Assembly (NCBI GenBank): GCA_019058445.1
Contig: JAHPZA010000002.1
Coordinates: 124,001 to 188,000 of the forward strand
DNA from: Promethearchaeota archaeon
Lineage (GTDB): Archaea; Asgardarchaeota; Lokiarchaeia; Sigyniarchaeales; SOKP01
Reading direction: 5' to 3'
DNA length: 64,000 nt
Below are positions 34,523 to 43,082 of the stretch, one piece after another. Positions within the stretch are counted from its first letter, which is position 1, and each line of letters starts with the position of its first letter. The notes beneath the pieces are model-generated. The model ran no database searches. It was not told where the DNA came from and worked only from the letters and a program-made list of their open reading frames with translations. Both the position numbers and the translations under genes were made by a program.

Positions 34523-35383
34523 ATGATTATGGGCTACAATAAAATCGTCATTGAGAAAAAATTACGCGATTTTTTAGAAGAAGATTGTAACTTTATCGAT
34601 GTCAGTAGTATTAACATTCCCGAGGATGCTGAAGTTACAGCCAAAATTATCGCTAAAAGCAGTGGTTTTGTTTCTGGGCTTGGGGAACTAAAAATCTTGT
34701 TTGATATGTTGAATATAACCACAACTTTCTTAAAAAAAGATGGGCAAAAGGTGAAGAAAAGAGAAGTTGTAGTGGAATTAAAAGGAAAAGTTAAAAATAT
34801 CCTATTAGGAGAAAGAGTTGGTCTTAATCTCGTTACTCATATGAGTGCCATTACTACAACAACCAGAAAATTTGTTAAAATTATTAAAGAGTCAGGGAAA
34901 AAAGTTAAAATAGCATGTACACGAAAAACATTGCCCGGAATTCGAATTTTTGAAAAAAAAGCAGTGACTTTAGGTGGTGGTGATCCCCATCGATTTTCAT
35001 TGGATGATATGATTTTGTTAAAAGATACTCATTTAAGATATTACAAAGGTGACATTGAAATGCTACTTAGAGACGTGAAGGAGACTGCTAGCTTTTCCAA
35101 AAAAATTGAAATCGAGGTTGAAAAACCTAATGATGCTTTAATCGCAGCACAAAATGGAGTCGATATTATTATGCTAGATAATATGTCTCCTGATCAGGTT
35201 GAAGATGTTATAAGGTTACTAAAAGAGCACAATTTACGAGATGATGTTATAATAGAAATTTCTGGAGGGATTAATGAAGAGAATATCGTCGATTATCTAA
35301 TCTCTTCACCTGATATCATTAGCACAAGTGATTTAACCCAATTTCCCTCAGAAAAGGTGGACTTATCATTGCGATTCGATTAA
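34523..35383 (+). CDS. nadC: Quinolinate phosphoribosyltransferase (nicotinate-nucleotide pyrophosphorylase)
   Basis: The 286-residue protein shows the NadC pattern throughout: SSGFVSGLGE in the N-terminal domain, GERVGLNLVTHMSAITTTT near residue 98, the phosphoribosyl-binding segment CTRKTLPGIRIFEKKAV near 133, the EIEVEKPNDAL acidic strand, IIMLDNMSP, and EISGGIN. NadC converts quinolinate and PRPP to nicotinate mononucleotide for NAD synthesis. No nadA or nadB gene is adjacent. ATG at 34523 or 34529 could be the start. It converges with the NikR-like gene with one base between the stops. Confidence 0.93.
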   Translation: MIMGYNKIVIEKKLRDFLEEDCNFIDVSSINIPEDAEVTAKIIAKSSGFVSGLGELKILFDMLNITTTFLKKDGQKVKKREVVVELKGKVKNILLGERVGLNLVTHMSAITTTTRKFVKIIKESGKKVKIACTRKTLPGIRIFEKKAVTLGGGDPHRFSLDDMILLKDTHLRYYKGDIEMLLRDVKETASFSKKIEIEVEKPNDALIAAQNGVDIIMLDNMSPDQVEDVIRLLKEHNLRDDVIIEISGGINEENIVDYLISSPDIISTSDLTQFPSEKVDLSLRFD

Positions 35384-35384
35384 A

Positions 35385-35777
35385 CTAATCTATAATGATC
35401 TCGTGAATTGAACTAATTACTTCTTTAATTTTAGATAAAGAATTTTTTAAATCTTTAATTAAACCAAATTCTCCTACAGCCAAGATAAGTTCAATTTTTT
35501 TATCAACAATACGCCAATCGGTTATAGTCTTTATTATTTGTTTATATTGAGTATAAATTTCAGTTATTTCATCAATTATGACTTCTTTAAAGGGATAAAC
35601 CAAACTTATGGTCATAATTTTATAACCTTCTAGATTTTCAAATTTCTCTTGATCTTCAATGAAGTTAACTATCGCTTCCCTTAAGGCTTCGCTTTTTGAA
35701 TTGAACCCGCTTACATTTCGCACTTTTTCAAACCGTTCTAATAAATCATCACTTATTTGTAGTGAAATAATTGGCAT
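35385..35777 (-). CDS. NikR-like ribbon-helix-helix regulator lacking nickel ligands
   Basis: The 130-residue protein has an N-terminal ribbon-helix-helix DNA-binding domain (IISLQISDDLLERFEKV, then SKSEALREAIVNFI) and a C-terminal ACT-like domain with the NikR spacing. NikR binds nickel through three His and one Cys in that domain; the corresponding stretch here (EIYTQYKQIIKTITDWRIVD) has none of them. It is probably a regulator that senses something else or acts without a ligand. It converges tightly with nadC, but no regulatory link is shown. Confidence 0.75.
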   Translation of the reverse strand: MPIISLQISDDLLERFEKVRNVSGFNSKSEALREAIVNFIEDQEKFENLEGYKIMTISLVYPFKEVIIDEITEIYTQYKQIIKTITDWRIVDKKIELILAVGEFGLIKDLKNSLSKIKEVISSIHEIIID

Positions 35778-35957
35778 TATAAACTCACATAGTTAAATTT
35801 TCTAATTAAAAACAATTCGAACATAAATAAATTCTATAAATTACGTATTTTTTTAAATTCATTTAATTTTTTATAATTATAATCACAAGCTTTAATATTT
35901 TAAAAAAGAACTAAATTACCATTTAAAACGAAACATCCGTAGAAATTAGGGATTAAT

Positions 35958-37316
35958 ATGGAAAATACAAATTCTAATAAACTTAGTACTAGAACAAAAC
36001 TAGGATACGCGTTAGGAGCAATTCCAAACGGGCTTCTCGTATATATGTTCGATTTAAAGTACATTGAATTCTTTTTCAACGACCTTCGGTTGCTTCCTTT
36101 ATATTTTATCGTAGGACAAATTATTTATTTATTTATAAATGCAATTAACGATCCGCTGTTAGGACACCTTTCAGACAAAACTAATCGTGAAAAATGGGGG
36201 AGTAGAAGAATTATCTATATAAAATATTTTGGACCTGTGTGGGCATTAGCATTTATTCTTGTATGGTTTCCGTGGAGTTTGGACAATCAAATAATAATAT
36301 TTATCCACTACTGTGTAACTATATGCTTGTTTGATACACTATTTACTTTGGTAGTGACAGTTTGGTTGGCGCTTTTACCTGAGATGACCTCTGATACGGA
36401 TGAAAGGAGTAAAACTCAGTTCTTAGTATTGGTTATCGGAGCAACTGCCGTATTACCAATGTTTTTGATAATAGGAGAAATGAAACCCATTTCTTCAACA
36501 TTTAAGATTCTTATAATTATAGTCGCAATCATCTCAACGATAATGCAACTTATTGTCGCTAAGATGTGTAAGGAGAGACCAGAATTTCAAAAAGATGAGG
36601 TATTTCCGTTATGGAAATCATTGAAAGAATGTATTAAATTAAAATCATTTAAACTTTACTTAGGATGGATATTTTTCGCGACGCTATATGGCAGTATAAA
36701 TTTAAGTTATTTATTTGCTTACTTATTAATTCTAGGGGAAAGTGGATTTATTATCTTTTTCTTATTATACGTCTTTGGTTACTATACTTCGTATGCCATT
36801 TGTTTGAAGTTAAGACCAAAATGGGGTATAAGAAAGATATTACTTCGATTCGGAGTATTAAGAGTAATTGGAGCAACAGCCTGTTTCTTTTTATGGTTTT
36901 CAACCGCTTTAACCTTTTTTATAATACTGGGTTATGCATGCTTAGTATTTTTTGGAGGTTACTCAATCTTTACATTTCCATTATTATATTTGTCGATCGA
37001 CGAGGATGAAGTTATCCATGGGACACGTAGAGATGGTATGTTCCAAGGTCTTCAAGCGCTCTTCAATAAACCAGCAACTAGTATTGGTCCTATTATTGCA
37101 ACCATAATTTTAATATCATATGGATATGTCCAGGGTTCAGAAAATCAACCAGATTCAGCTTTATTTGGCATAACGCTATTATTTTTGATTTTTCCCGCCG
37201 TAGTGATCGGACTAAGTCTAATTTTTATCTACTTCTATCCTTTACATGGTGAATTGTTAACGGAAATGCAGGGGAAGCTTGAAGAGATTCATAAAAAGAA
37301 ACGAGATTTGTTATAA
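35958..37316 (+). CDS. GPH-family sugar:cation symporter (MelB-like, MFS fold)
   Basis: The 452-residue protein has about twelve membrane helices. Early features fit glycoside-pentoside-hexuronide symporters: KLGYALGAIPNGLL near residue 14, NAINDPLLGHLSDKTN near 61 and WGSRR after it. Members bring in sugars or sugar acids together with Na+ or H+. The class II aldolase gene converges with it 63 bases downstream, but the T-tract between them argues for separate transcription. ATG 35958 is preceded by a short A+G-rich sequence. Confidence 0.8.
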   Translation: MENTNSNKLSTRTKLGYALGAIPNGLLVYMFDLKYIEFFFNDLRLLPLYFIVGQIIYLFINAINDPLLGHLSDKTNREKWGSRRIIYIKYFGPVWALAFILVWFPWSLDNQIIIFIHYCVTICLFDTLFTLVVTVWLALLPEMTSDTDERSKTQFLVLVIGATAVLPMFLIIGEMKPISSTFKILIIIVAIISTIMQLIVAKMCKERPEFQKDEVFPLWKSLKECIKLKSFKLYLGWIFFATLYGSINLSYLFAYLLILGESGFIIFFLLYVFGYYTSYAICLKLRPKWGIRKILLRFGVLRVIGATACFFLWFSTALTFFIILGYACLVFFGGYSIFTFPLLYLSIDEDEVIHGTRRDGMFQGLQALFNKPATSIGPIIATIILISYGYVQGSENQPDSALFGITLLFLIFPAVVIGLSLIFIYFYPLHGELLTEMQGKLEEIHKKKRDLL

Positions 37317-37355
37317 ATTAATTCTATAACCATTTCATAACTTTTGTTAATAAAA

Positions 37356-37365
37356 TTTTTTTTTT
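37356..37365 (+). terminator. T-tract terminator after the GPH transporter
   Basis: Ten T residues, then C and a further run of T, lie 40 bases after the transporter stop codon and just before the convergent aldolase stop. The position fits termination of the rightward transcript. Confidence 0.5.
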
Positions 37366-37379
37366 CTTTTTCTAAAAGA

Positions 37380-38057
37380 TTATTTCTTTTTCAATCGTCG
37401 AGGATAGCAAGCAAACAACGTATTGAATAGTTTTTCATGTTCCTCAAAATTCTCTTCGGGTATAGTGAATACCGTCTCTCCAACTTGTAATGCGCCCCAG
37501 TAGATTTTTGCTATTTTTTCTAAAAACACCGCGAATCTAACAGCATGATCTACTGATTTTCCACATACAATAGCACCATGATTAGCAAGAATCGCAGCAT
37601 TATTAATTCCTAAAGCATTTATTGCGCTTGTCCCCATCTCATCTGTATGAGCCTTGGTAATATCCGTACAATGAATTTCTCCTCCGAGAAAGATTATCTG
37701 TTGTTCCATTAGGATTGGTATACCCTTTCTGAGAACTGAAAGCATTGTGACATATGGAGAGTGTGTGTGAATGATAGATCCCACTTTTGGTCTGTCTCTG
37801 TACACTCCCAAATGCATTTTCACTTCTGTGGAAGGCATAACACCTTTACTAAATACATTTCCATCTAAATCCATATGAACCATTTTTTCCGGAACTAATT
37901 GATCGTAGTTCGTCGAGCTTGGAGTTACCAATATTTCAGTTTTGTTTATTCTCGCACTAGTGTTGCCCTCTCCATCTTCGTTTATGCCTCTAGCGTATAT
38001 TTTTTGAGCTCCTCTTACAATATCCTTTCTTAATCGTTCAATTTTGTCCGATGACAT
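37380..38057 (-). CDS. Class II aldolase/adducin-family protein (fuculose-phosphate-aldolase-like)
   Basis: The 225-residue protein has the zinc site of this family: PSTEVKMH near residue 68 (Glu), HTHSPYV near 92 (two His) and NHGAIVCGK near 150 (third His). GNTSARI near residue 26 forms the phosphate-binding loop. Such enzymes cleave or epimerise sugar phosphates such as fuculose-1-phosphate or ribulose-5-phosphate; related proteins act in methylthioribose salvage. It starts 86 bases from the divergent URO-D gene. The ATG at 38055-38057 is clear. Confidence 0.87.
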   Translation of the reverse strand: MSSDKIERLRKDIVRGAQKIYARGINEDGEGNTSARINKTEILVTPSSTNYDQLVPEKMVHMDLDGNVFSKGVMPSTEVKMHLGVYRDRPKVGSIIHTHSPYVTMLSVLRKGIPILMEQQIIFLGGEIHCTDITKAHTDEMGTSAINALGINNAAILANHGAIVCGKSVDHAVRFAVFLEKIAKIYWGALQVGETVFTIPEENFEEHEKLFNTLFACYPRRLKKK

Positions 38058-38143
38058 ATGCTTGGTAATAAGTCAAGGTTAATGAATTTTGGGATTGCAA
38101 AATTTAGCAAGGTTTATTAGAGAAACTTATTTAAAATAGTTTG

Positions 38144-39244
38144 ATGGATTCTCTTACGAGATTTAATTTGTTAATGAACAGACAATCTGAAGATTTGGAT
38201 CGAATCCTAATTGATTATTGGGCAGGTTCAAACGTAGATCAAAGATTGTGTGAATATTATAAGGTCAAAGAAAAAGAAGAATTACTAGATTTATTGGACA
38301 TAGATTTTCGCTATATAGAGGGTCCAAGCTATATTGGACCAGATTTGTCAAAATATCCAGGTGATAGCGAAAATGATATTTGGGGCGTACCCAGAAAGAA
38401 AGTATATTATGGAAAAGGCGAACATCAAGGATATTATAAAACAGTTGTAAAACATCCTCTTGCTGATGCTAAAACTATTGATGATGTTGAATCCTATGAA
38501 CATTGGCCTGATCCTAAGTGGCTTGACTATGACGTGGTTAAAGATCAATGTGATCTTGTGCATGAAAAACAGCGAGTCGTGATGTTTATGGGGGATAGAT
38601 TAAATCGCATAGCTCAACTTAAACCTATGATGTACTTACGGGGAATAGAAAAGGCTCTTAGCGATCTAGGTCGGAAAAAGTCTCCGATATTTGATGCGAT
38701 TTTGGAAAAATTAGTGAATTTTTATAAGGAGTATCTTGAAAGAATCTTACTAGCAGCTCACGGAAAAATTGATGTACTTGTTACTGGAGATGATTTTGGC
38801 CAACAACATGGATTAATTTGCAGCCCTAAAACATGGAGAGAAAAGTTATTACCTGGTTTTCGCGATTACATTCTTATTGCTAAAAAATATAATGTATATG
38901 TAATGCATCATACGTGCGGCTCAGTAACTCCAATTATCCCCGATATGATTGATGCAGGTTTAGATATTTTAAATCCCATTCAACCTTTGACTTATAATAT
39001 GGATCACTCGATCTTAAAGGAGAGGTGGGGTCATAGTTTAATCTTCCATGGAGGAGTGTCACTTCAGGGGCCTCTAAGATTTGGTAATCCATCTGAAGTA
39101 GAAAAAGAAGTAAAAACATGTTGCGAAATTTTAGGCAAAAATGGAGGGTACATTATTTGTTCTGCTCATAATTTAAACGCAGACATGAAAATAAAAAATA
39201 TAGTTACTCTATTTAAGGCTTATCAAAAGTATTGTCCCTATTAA
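38144..39244 (+). CDS. URO-D superfamily methyltransferase-like protein with intact zinc motif
   Basis: The 367-residue protein has the URO-D fold with VVMFMGDRLNRIAQLKP near residue 146, a mid-protein DDFGQQHGLICSP segment and the zinc-binding H-x-C-G in MHHTCGSV near 263, followed by a later Cys in ICSAHN. These are the ligands missing in the homologue at 22586-23632. MtaA-like members transfer methyl groups between a corrinoid and a thiol; others in this branch are uncharacterised. No corrinoid-protein gene is adjacent. ATG 38144 is preferred over the TTG one codon earlier. Confidence 0.75.
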   Translation: MDSLTRFNLLMNRQSEDLDRILIDYWAGSNVDQRLCEYYKVKEKEELLDLLDIDFRYIEGPSYIGPDLSKYPGDSENDIWGVPRKKVYYGKGEHQGYYKTVVKHPLADAKTIDDVESYEHWPDPKWLDYDVVKDQCDLVHEKQRVVMFMGDRLNRIAQLKPMMYLRGIEKALSDLGRKKSPIFDAILEKLVNFYKEYLERILLAAHGKIDVLVTGDDFGQQHGLICSPKTWREKLLPGFRDYILIAKKYNVYVMHHTCGSVTPIIPDMIDAGLDILNPIQPLTYNMDHSILKERWGHSLIFHGGVSLQGPLRFGNPSEVEKEVKTCCEILGKNGGYIICSAHNLNADMKIKNIVTLFKAYQKYCPY

Positions 39245-39375
39245 GCCATAAAGGAGTATAATTTAAATTAAAATTATTAAACTAATATGGTCTTGAATTA
39301 TTAATGGTTGATTGAAATATCACATTTGATAGTATTAATCTTGATCTTTGAATTGTACTTTTTTAAAAATAAATA

Positions 39376-40461
39376 ATGGACCGTATAATATTACACTGCG
39401 ACTTGGATTGTTTCTTTGCCTCAGTTGAGATCCGCGATAATCCTGAATATAAAGGAAAGCCAGTAATAATTGGTGCAGACCCAAAGAAGGGCAAAGGTCG
39501 TGGCGTTGTATCCACTTGTTCATATGAAGCTAGAGTTTTTGGGCTTCATTCAGCTATGCCAATTTCGCAAGCTTTTAAAAGGTGCCCACACGGCATCTAT
39601 TTAAGACCTAATTTTGAAAAATATCATAAAGCTTCTAAAGCGGTAATGGGTATTATCAAGTGCTATTCTTCTTTATTCCAACAAGTTGGTATTGATGAGG
39701 CTTATTTGGACCTGACAGAACGGTGTTCAAATTACAATGAAGTGCGAACTATCATTAAAAAAATAAAAAATGAAATTTATGAAAAGGTTGGCATAACCAT
39801 TTCTGTGGGCTGTGCACCGACTAAATCTCTTGCAAAAATTGCTTCTGATTATAATAAACCAAATGGCATTACTATTGTAAAGTCTGATGATTTTAAAGAG
39901 TTTTTAAAAGATTTAGATATTACTCGTATTCCCGGAATAGGTAAAAAAACAAAAGTATATTACTATAAAAAAGGTATACGGAAAATAGGAGATATATTAA
40001 ACACCCCCTTAAAGAAGATGAGATCGAAATTTGGGAAAAACGGAGTATGGGTATGGAAGATCGCCAATGGCCTTGATTCGAGGCAAGTCAAGGAATATAA
40101 TGAAGAGAGAAAATCAATCAGTAAGGAGAGGACATTCTTAGAGGATAGCTCTGATTTCGAATTCATTTTAAGAAAACTTGAGGATATAAATGAGAGAATT
40201 AATAAGACAGTCATAAAACATAACATTTATTATCGCACGATTACGCTAAAAATAAGATTAAAAGGATTTGTAACATATACCCGCTCTAAAACGCTTCCTC
40301 ATCATATTCAAGATAAGGGAAAAGTCATGAAAGTTATCTTAGAACTTTATAATGAATTTTCAAGTTCAAAAAAGATCCGATTAGTCGGAATAAAACTCTC
40401 AAATTTAGAGAAAAATTTAAGCTTAAAGCAATCAAATCTCATAAAATATGCATCAGTATAA
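39376..40461 (+). CDS. dinB: DNA polymerase IV (Y-family, DinB/Dpo4-like)
   Basis: The 361-residue protein has Y-family motifs: ILHCDLDCFFASVE at the N-terminus with catalytic Asp 9, SYEARVFGLHSAMP near residue 55, VGIDEAYLDL near 102 (two catalytic acids), VGCAPTKSLAKIASDYNKP near 142 and helix-hairpin-helix RIPGIGKKT near 192. It copies past damaged bases. The C-terminus (KQSNLIKYASV) resembles a weak PCNA-binding box rather than the usual Q-x-x-L-x-x-FF. It ends 35 bases from the convergent phosphatase gene. Confidence 0.95.
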   Translation: MDRIILHCDLDCFFASVEIRDNPEYKGKPVIIGADPKKGKGRGVVSTCSYEARVFGLHSAMPISQAFKRCPHGIYLRPNFEKYHKASKAVMGIIKCYSSLFQQVGIDEAYLDLTERCSNYNEVRTIIKKIKNEIYEKVGITISVGCAPTKSLAKIASDYNKPNGITIVKSDDFKEFLKDLDITRIPGIGKKTKVYYYKKGIRKIGDILNTPLKKMRSKFGKNGVWVWKIANGLDSRQVKEYNEERKSISKERTFLEDSSDFEFILRKLEDINERINKTVIKHNIYYRTITLKIRLKGFVTYTRSKTLPHHIQDKGKVMKVILELYNEFSSSKKIRLVGIKLSNLEKNLSLKQSNLIKYASV

Positions 40462-40496
40462 AAAAATCAAGCAGGATTATGCTCCTTAATTCTTGT

Positions 40497-41423
40497 TTAA
40501 ATTGAAAAGAATTTATCTCTAATAAATACAGCCACTTCATCATGCAAAGCGCCGTTAGAAGTAATAATACCAGGAGCTTTTAAAATACATTTCTCCTCTT
40601 CGAATGTGAGGCGCTCCTCGTCAAGATCGGTTACTCTTCCCCCTGCTTCTCTTACTAATAAATCCCCCGGGGCATAATCCCATGTAAATGCTCGAAATCC
40701 CATTATTGGTTTGATGTATAGATCATAACTTCCATCAGCTACTAAGCAGAATTTGGCCATGCTATCCATTTTGATCCGTTTTTCTATTCCTAACTTATCA
40801 GCAAATTGCGTAACCCAAGGCAAATCATAATGTAGTGATTGACATAATCTAGCTTTTTTAAGATTATTGTGGTCACTTACGTGAATTGCTTCAAAATCTT
40901 TTCCTCCATAAGAGGCTTTCGCACCTTGACCTTGTTCAGCAACAAAGATTGTAAGACCATTTTTCTTATACTCAGGAACACTAATAACACTGATTTTGGT
41001 ATCTGAATTTACCATTAATCCAATTCCAATAGCGTATTTTAAACCCTTCATGAATCCTTTTGTTCCATCTATGGGATCAATGGTCCATTGTCTTGAAGAC
41101 TTTTGACCACGATAATTTAATAAATTTTTTAAGTCAGATATGTTGGCGATATCTAACTGAGTAAAACATTCATTAATTTGTTTAGCTGAATGATCATCAA
41201 TCAATCCAGTTTCACTTTCTTCAGCAATTACTTGATCTTTGGGAAATTCTTCCATTAATTGATGTAAAATATAAATTTGAGAAGAAAAATCCGCAACAGT
41301 AGCCGGAGATCTGTCCTTTTTTAAATAGGTCTCTACCCCCTTTTTTTTAAACCATTCGGTTATTTCAGAGGCTTTTCTAACAAGATCCACAGCTAACGAT
41401 ATTTCCTTACTAAATTGTGACAA
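40497..41423 (-). CDS. 3'(2'),5'-bisphosphate nucleotidase, CysQ/HAL2-like
   Basis: The 308-residue protein belongs to the inositol-phosphatase fold. Metal-binding motifs are IAEESE near residue 66, WTIDPIDGTKGFMKG near 113 and DYAPGDLLVREAGG near 249. The TKGF after DPIDG is typical of HAL2/CysQ-type enzymes, which hydrolyse PAP, a by-product of sulfation, although archaeal relatives can also act on inositol phosphates or fructose-1,6-bisphosphate. The start appears to be TTG at 41423, ten bases after GGTGG. Confidence 0.85.
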   Translation of the reverse strand: MSQFSKEISLAVDLVRKASEITEWFKKKGVETYLKKDRSPATVADFSSQIYILHQLMEEFPKDQVIAEESETGLIDDHSAKQINECFTQLDIANISDLKNLLNYRGQKSSRQWTIDPIDGTKGFMKGLKYAIGIGLMVNSDTKISVISVPEYKKNGLTIFVAEQGQGAKASYGGKDFEAIHVSDHNNLKKARLCQSLHYDLPWVTQFADKLGIEKRIKMDSMAKFCLVADGSYDLYIKPIMGFRAFTWDYAPGDLLVREAGGRVTDLDEERLTFEEEKCILKAPGIITSNGALHDEVAVFIRDKFFSI

Positions 41424-41573
41424 TAGCTTTAAACCACCCTTTCATTAAATTATAAGAAAAAAAATACACTAATCGATTTCAATAGTATTTGATTCTTATT
41501 AAATTAATTATATAATGAGTCATTAAAAGTTCCTAGTTGGTAAAATAACATTTAATTATTCACATACTTCATA

Positions 41574-42407
41574 TTAAATGATTACTTTTCGTTCGAGTTC
41601 CATAGTTTCCAAGTCAATAAGACTGTACACAATAGAATTCTCATGATAATGAGATTGACCGGGTTGTATTGATATTGTTCTCCCTATTTTGTTGTACCAT
41701 TTACCAGAAACTTCAGCAGATTCATGTATGTGGCCATGAAAGGATAGTAATGGTTGATTTTTTTTTATAAAATCGTATACAGCCTTTGAGCCTACTTTTC
41801 TCCCATCATGACAGACATCTAAGGATAATTTACATGGAGGTGTATGTATAATATATATTGCCTTTTCCATGTTGGAAGGTCTTACTAAACTATTCATTTC
41901 CTCCTCGATTGTAGGTAAAGTGTCAACATAAGAAAACCAGTCAGCGATCTTATTCCAACCATTCGATGTAGATATAACTGGCTTTCCAAATTGTTTTGGA
42001 AATTCAAACTCCTTGGCATCCTTTCTGGCCCTATCTTTTAGGGCGAATGGAAGGTCTGGAACCAGATTCATTCCGATAAATTCGAATCCATTAAGTTCAA
42101 ATATTGTATTTCCAATATTAATTATATATTCATATTTATCGCATGTTTTTTGAAAAATCTCATCAAATTTCTGAAGATCATCGTTTCCTAACATTGTAAT
42201 ATAATAAATTCTTTCTGAGTTAAACTGTGAGAAATAATCATCAAGGTATTCAATAATGAATCTATCTTGATGCAATAAATTGCCTCTTAAGGGTAGCATA
42301 TCTCCACCATTGAGCACTATATCAATATTTTCTGTTTTAGCGATTTCAGAGATGCGGTCATATTTCCACTCGGCACCATGAAGATCTGTAATATATAAAA
42401 TTTTCAT
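41574..42407 (-). CDS. Calcineurin-like metallophosphoesterase
   Basis: The 277-residue protein has all five motif groups: ITDLHG near residue 6, NGGDML near 33, LGNDD near 73, IIHTPP near 191 and FHGHIHES near 221. Unlike the phosphoesterase at 17946-18467 its GND site is intact, so it is likely active. The length and the HTPP variant place it near archaeal DNA-unrelated, small-molecule or nucleotide phosphoesterases, but the substrate cannot be assigned. It is a single gene. Confidence 0.85.
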   Translation of the reverse strand: MKILYITDLHGAEWKYDRISEIAKTENIDIVLNGGDMLPLRGNLLHQDRFIIEYLDDYFSQFNSERIYYITMLGNDDLQKFDEIFQKTCDKYEYIINIGNTIFELNGFEFIGMNLVPDLPFALKDRARKDAKEFEFPKQFGKPVISTSNGWNKIADWFSYVDTLPTIEEEMNSLVRPSNMEKAIYIIHTPPCKLSLDVCHDGRKVGSKAVYDFIKKNQPLLSFHGHIHESAEVSGKWYNKIGRTISIQPGQSHYHENSIVYSLIDLETMELERKVII

Positions 42408-42652
42408 CGAGTTATCTGTAATATGTTTGTTAAAACAAATAAATAAAGGGTAATACTCATAAATAGATTTCCAAGCATTTTAAAATGTATATTTTAAAGT
42501 ATTCTAATCAATATTATAAAAACAAATAAGAAATAAGTTACTTTAAAAAAGAAGCTTTAGCGTATTTTTTATGGTTTATAAAGTTAAGTTATAATAAAAA
42601 AAAAGAATTCAGTAAAATAATAAGAACGCAAAAAAATTTGTAAAAGGGAATA

Positions 42653-43009
42653 ATGAAAGCAATCGGAATTGTCATGCTCTATGACAGGCGGGTTGGAGAA
42701 CCCCAAGAAATTTCTAAAAATTTTTTTGGAGAGAATTTTTCAATTGTATCAGAGGGACTTGTATCTCAGGAATTGATTGATTTAATTCAATTGAAAGAAA
42801 TATTGGATTCAAAGTCGATTTATTGGGCAGGCATACGGGAGAATTTTGAAAAAATTCTCGAAGATGATGAGGCAATTGGTCGTCTAGCGTGGAAAGTCTT
42901 TAATGATCAATCTGGTAAAGAATCTTCTGATGAAGTTAAGAGTTTAGTCTATGATGGATTGAAAGCACCATGGAAGTTTACCTTAATGGCCTGTGTGTTA
43001 TATGAATAG
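42653..43009 (+). CDS. Hypothetical protein, 118 aa
   Basis: I do not recognise this protein. It begins MKAIGIVMLYDRRVGEPQEI, has a central helical acidic segment (ENFEKILEDDEAIGRLAWKVFND) and ends with a hydrophobic stretch (PWKFTLMACVLYE). There is no signal peptide, cysteine pair or known active-site motif. ATG 42653 is preceded by an AAAAGGGA element at about 42643, which supports real translation. It converges with the aldolase-kinase fusion gene across a T-rich gap. Confidence 0.6.
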   Translation: MKAIGIVMLYDRRVGEPQEISKNFFGENFSIVSEGLVSQELIDLIQLKEILDSKSIYWAGIRENFEKILEDDEAIGRLAWKVFNDQSGKESSDEVKSLVYDGLKAPWKFTLMACVLYE

Positions 43010-43063
43010 AAAAAATCTTCTATCCTATTAAAAAAATTATTATGGGATATATATTCTTAAATC

Positions 43064-43072
43064 TTTTTTTTT
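43064..43072 (+). terminator. T-tract terminator between convergent genes
   Basis: Nine T residues lie 55 bases after the 118-residue gene, with a second T run at 43078-43084 overlapping the stop of the opposing gene. The arrangement fits termination of the rightward transcript. Confidence 0.45.
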
Positions 43073-43082
43073 AAATCTTTTT

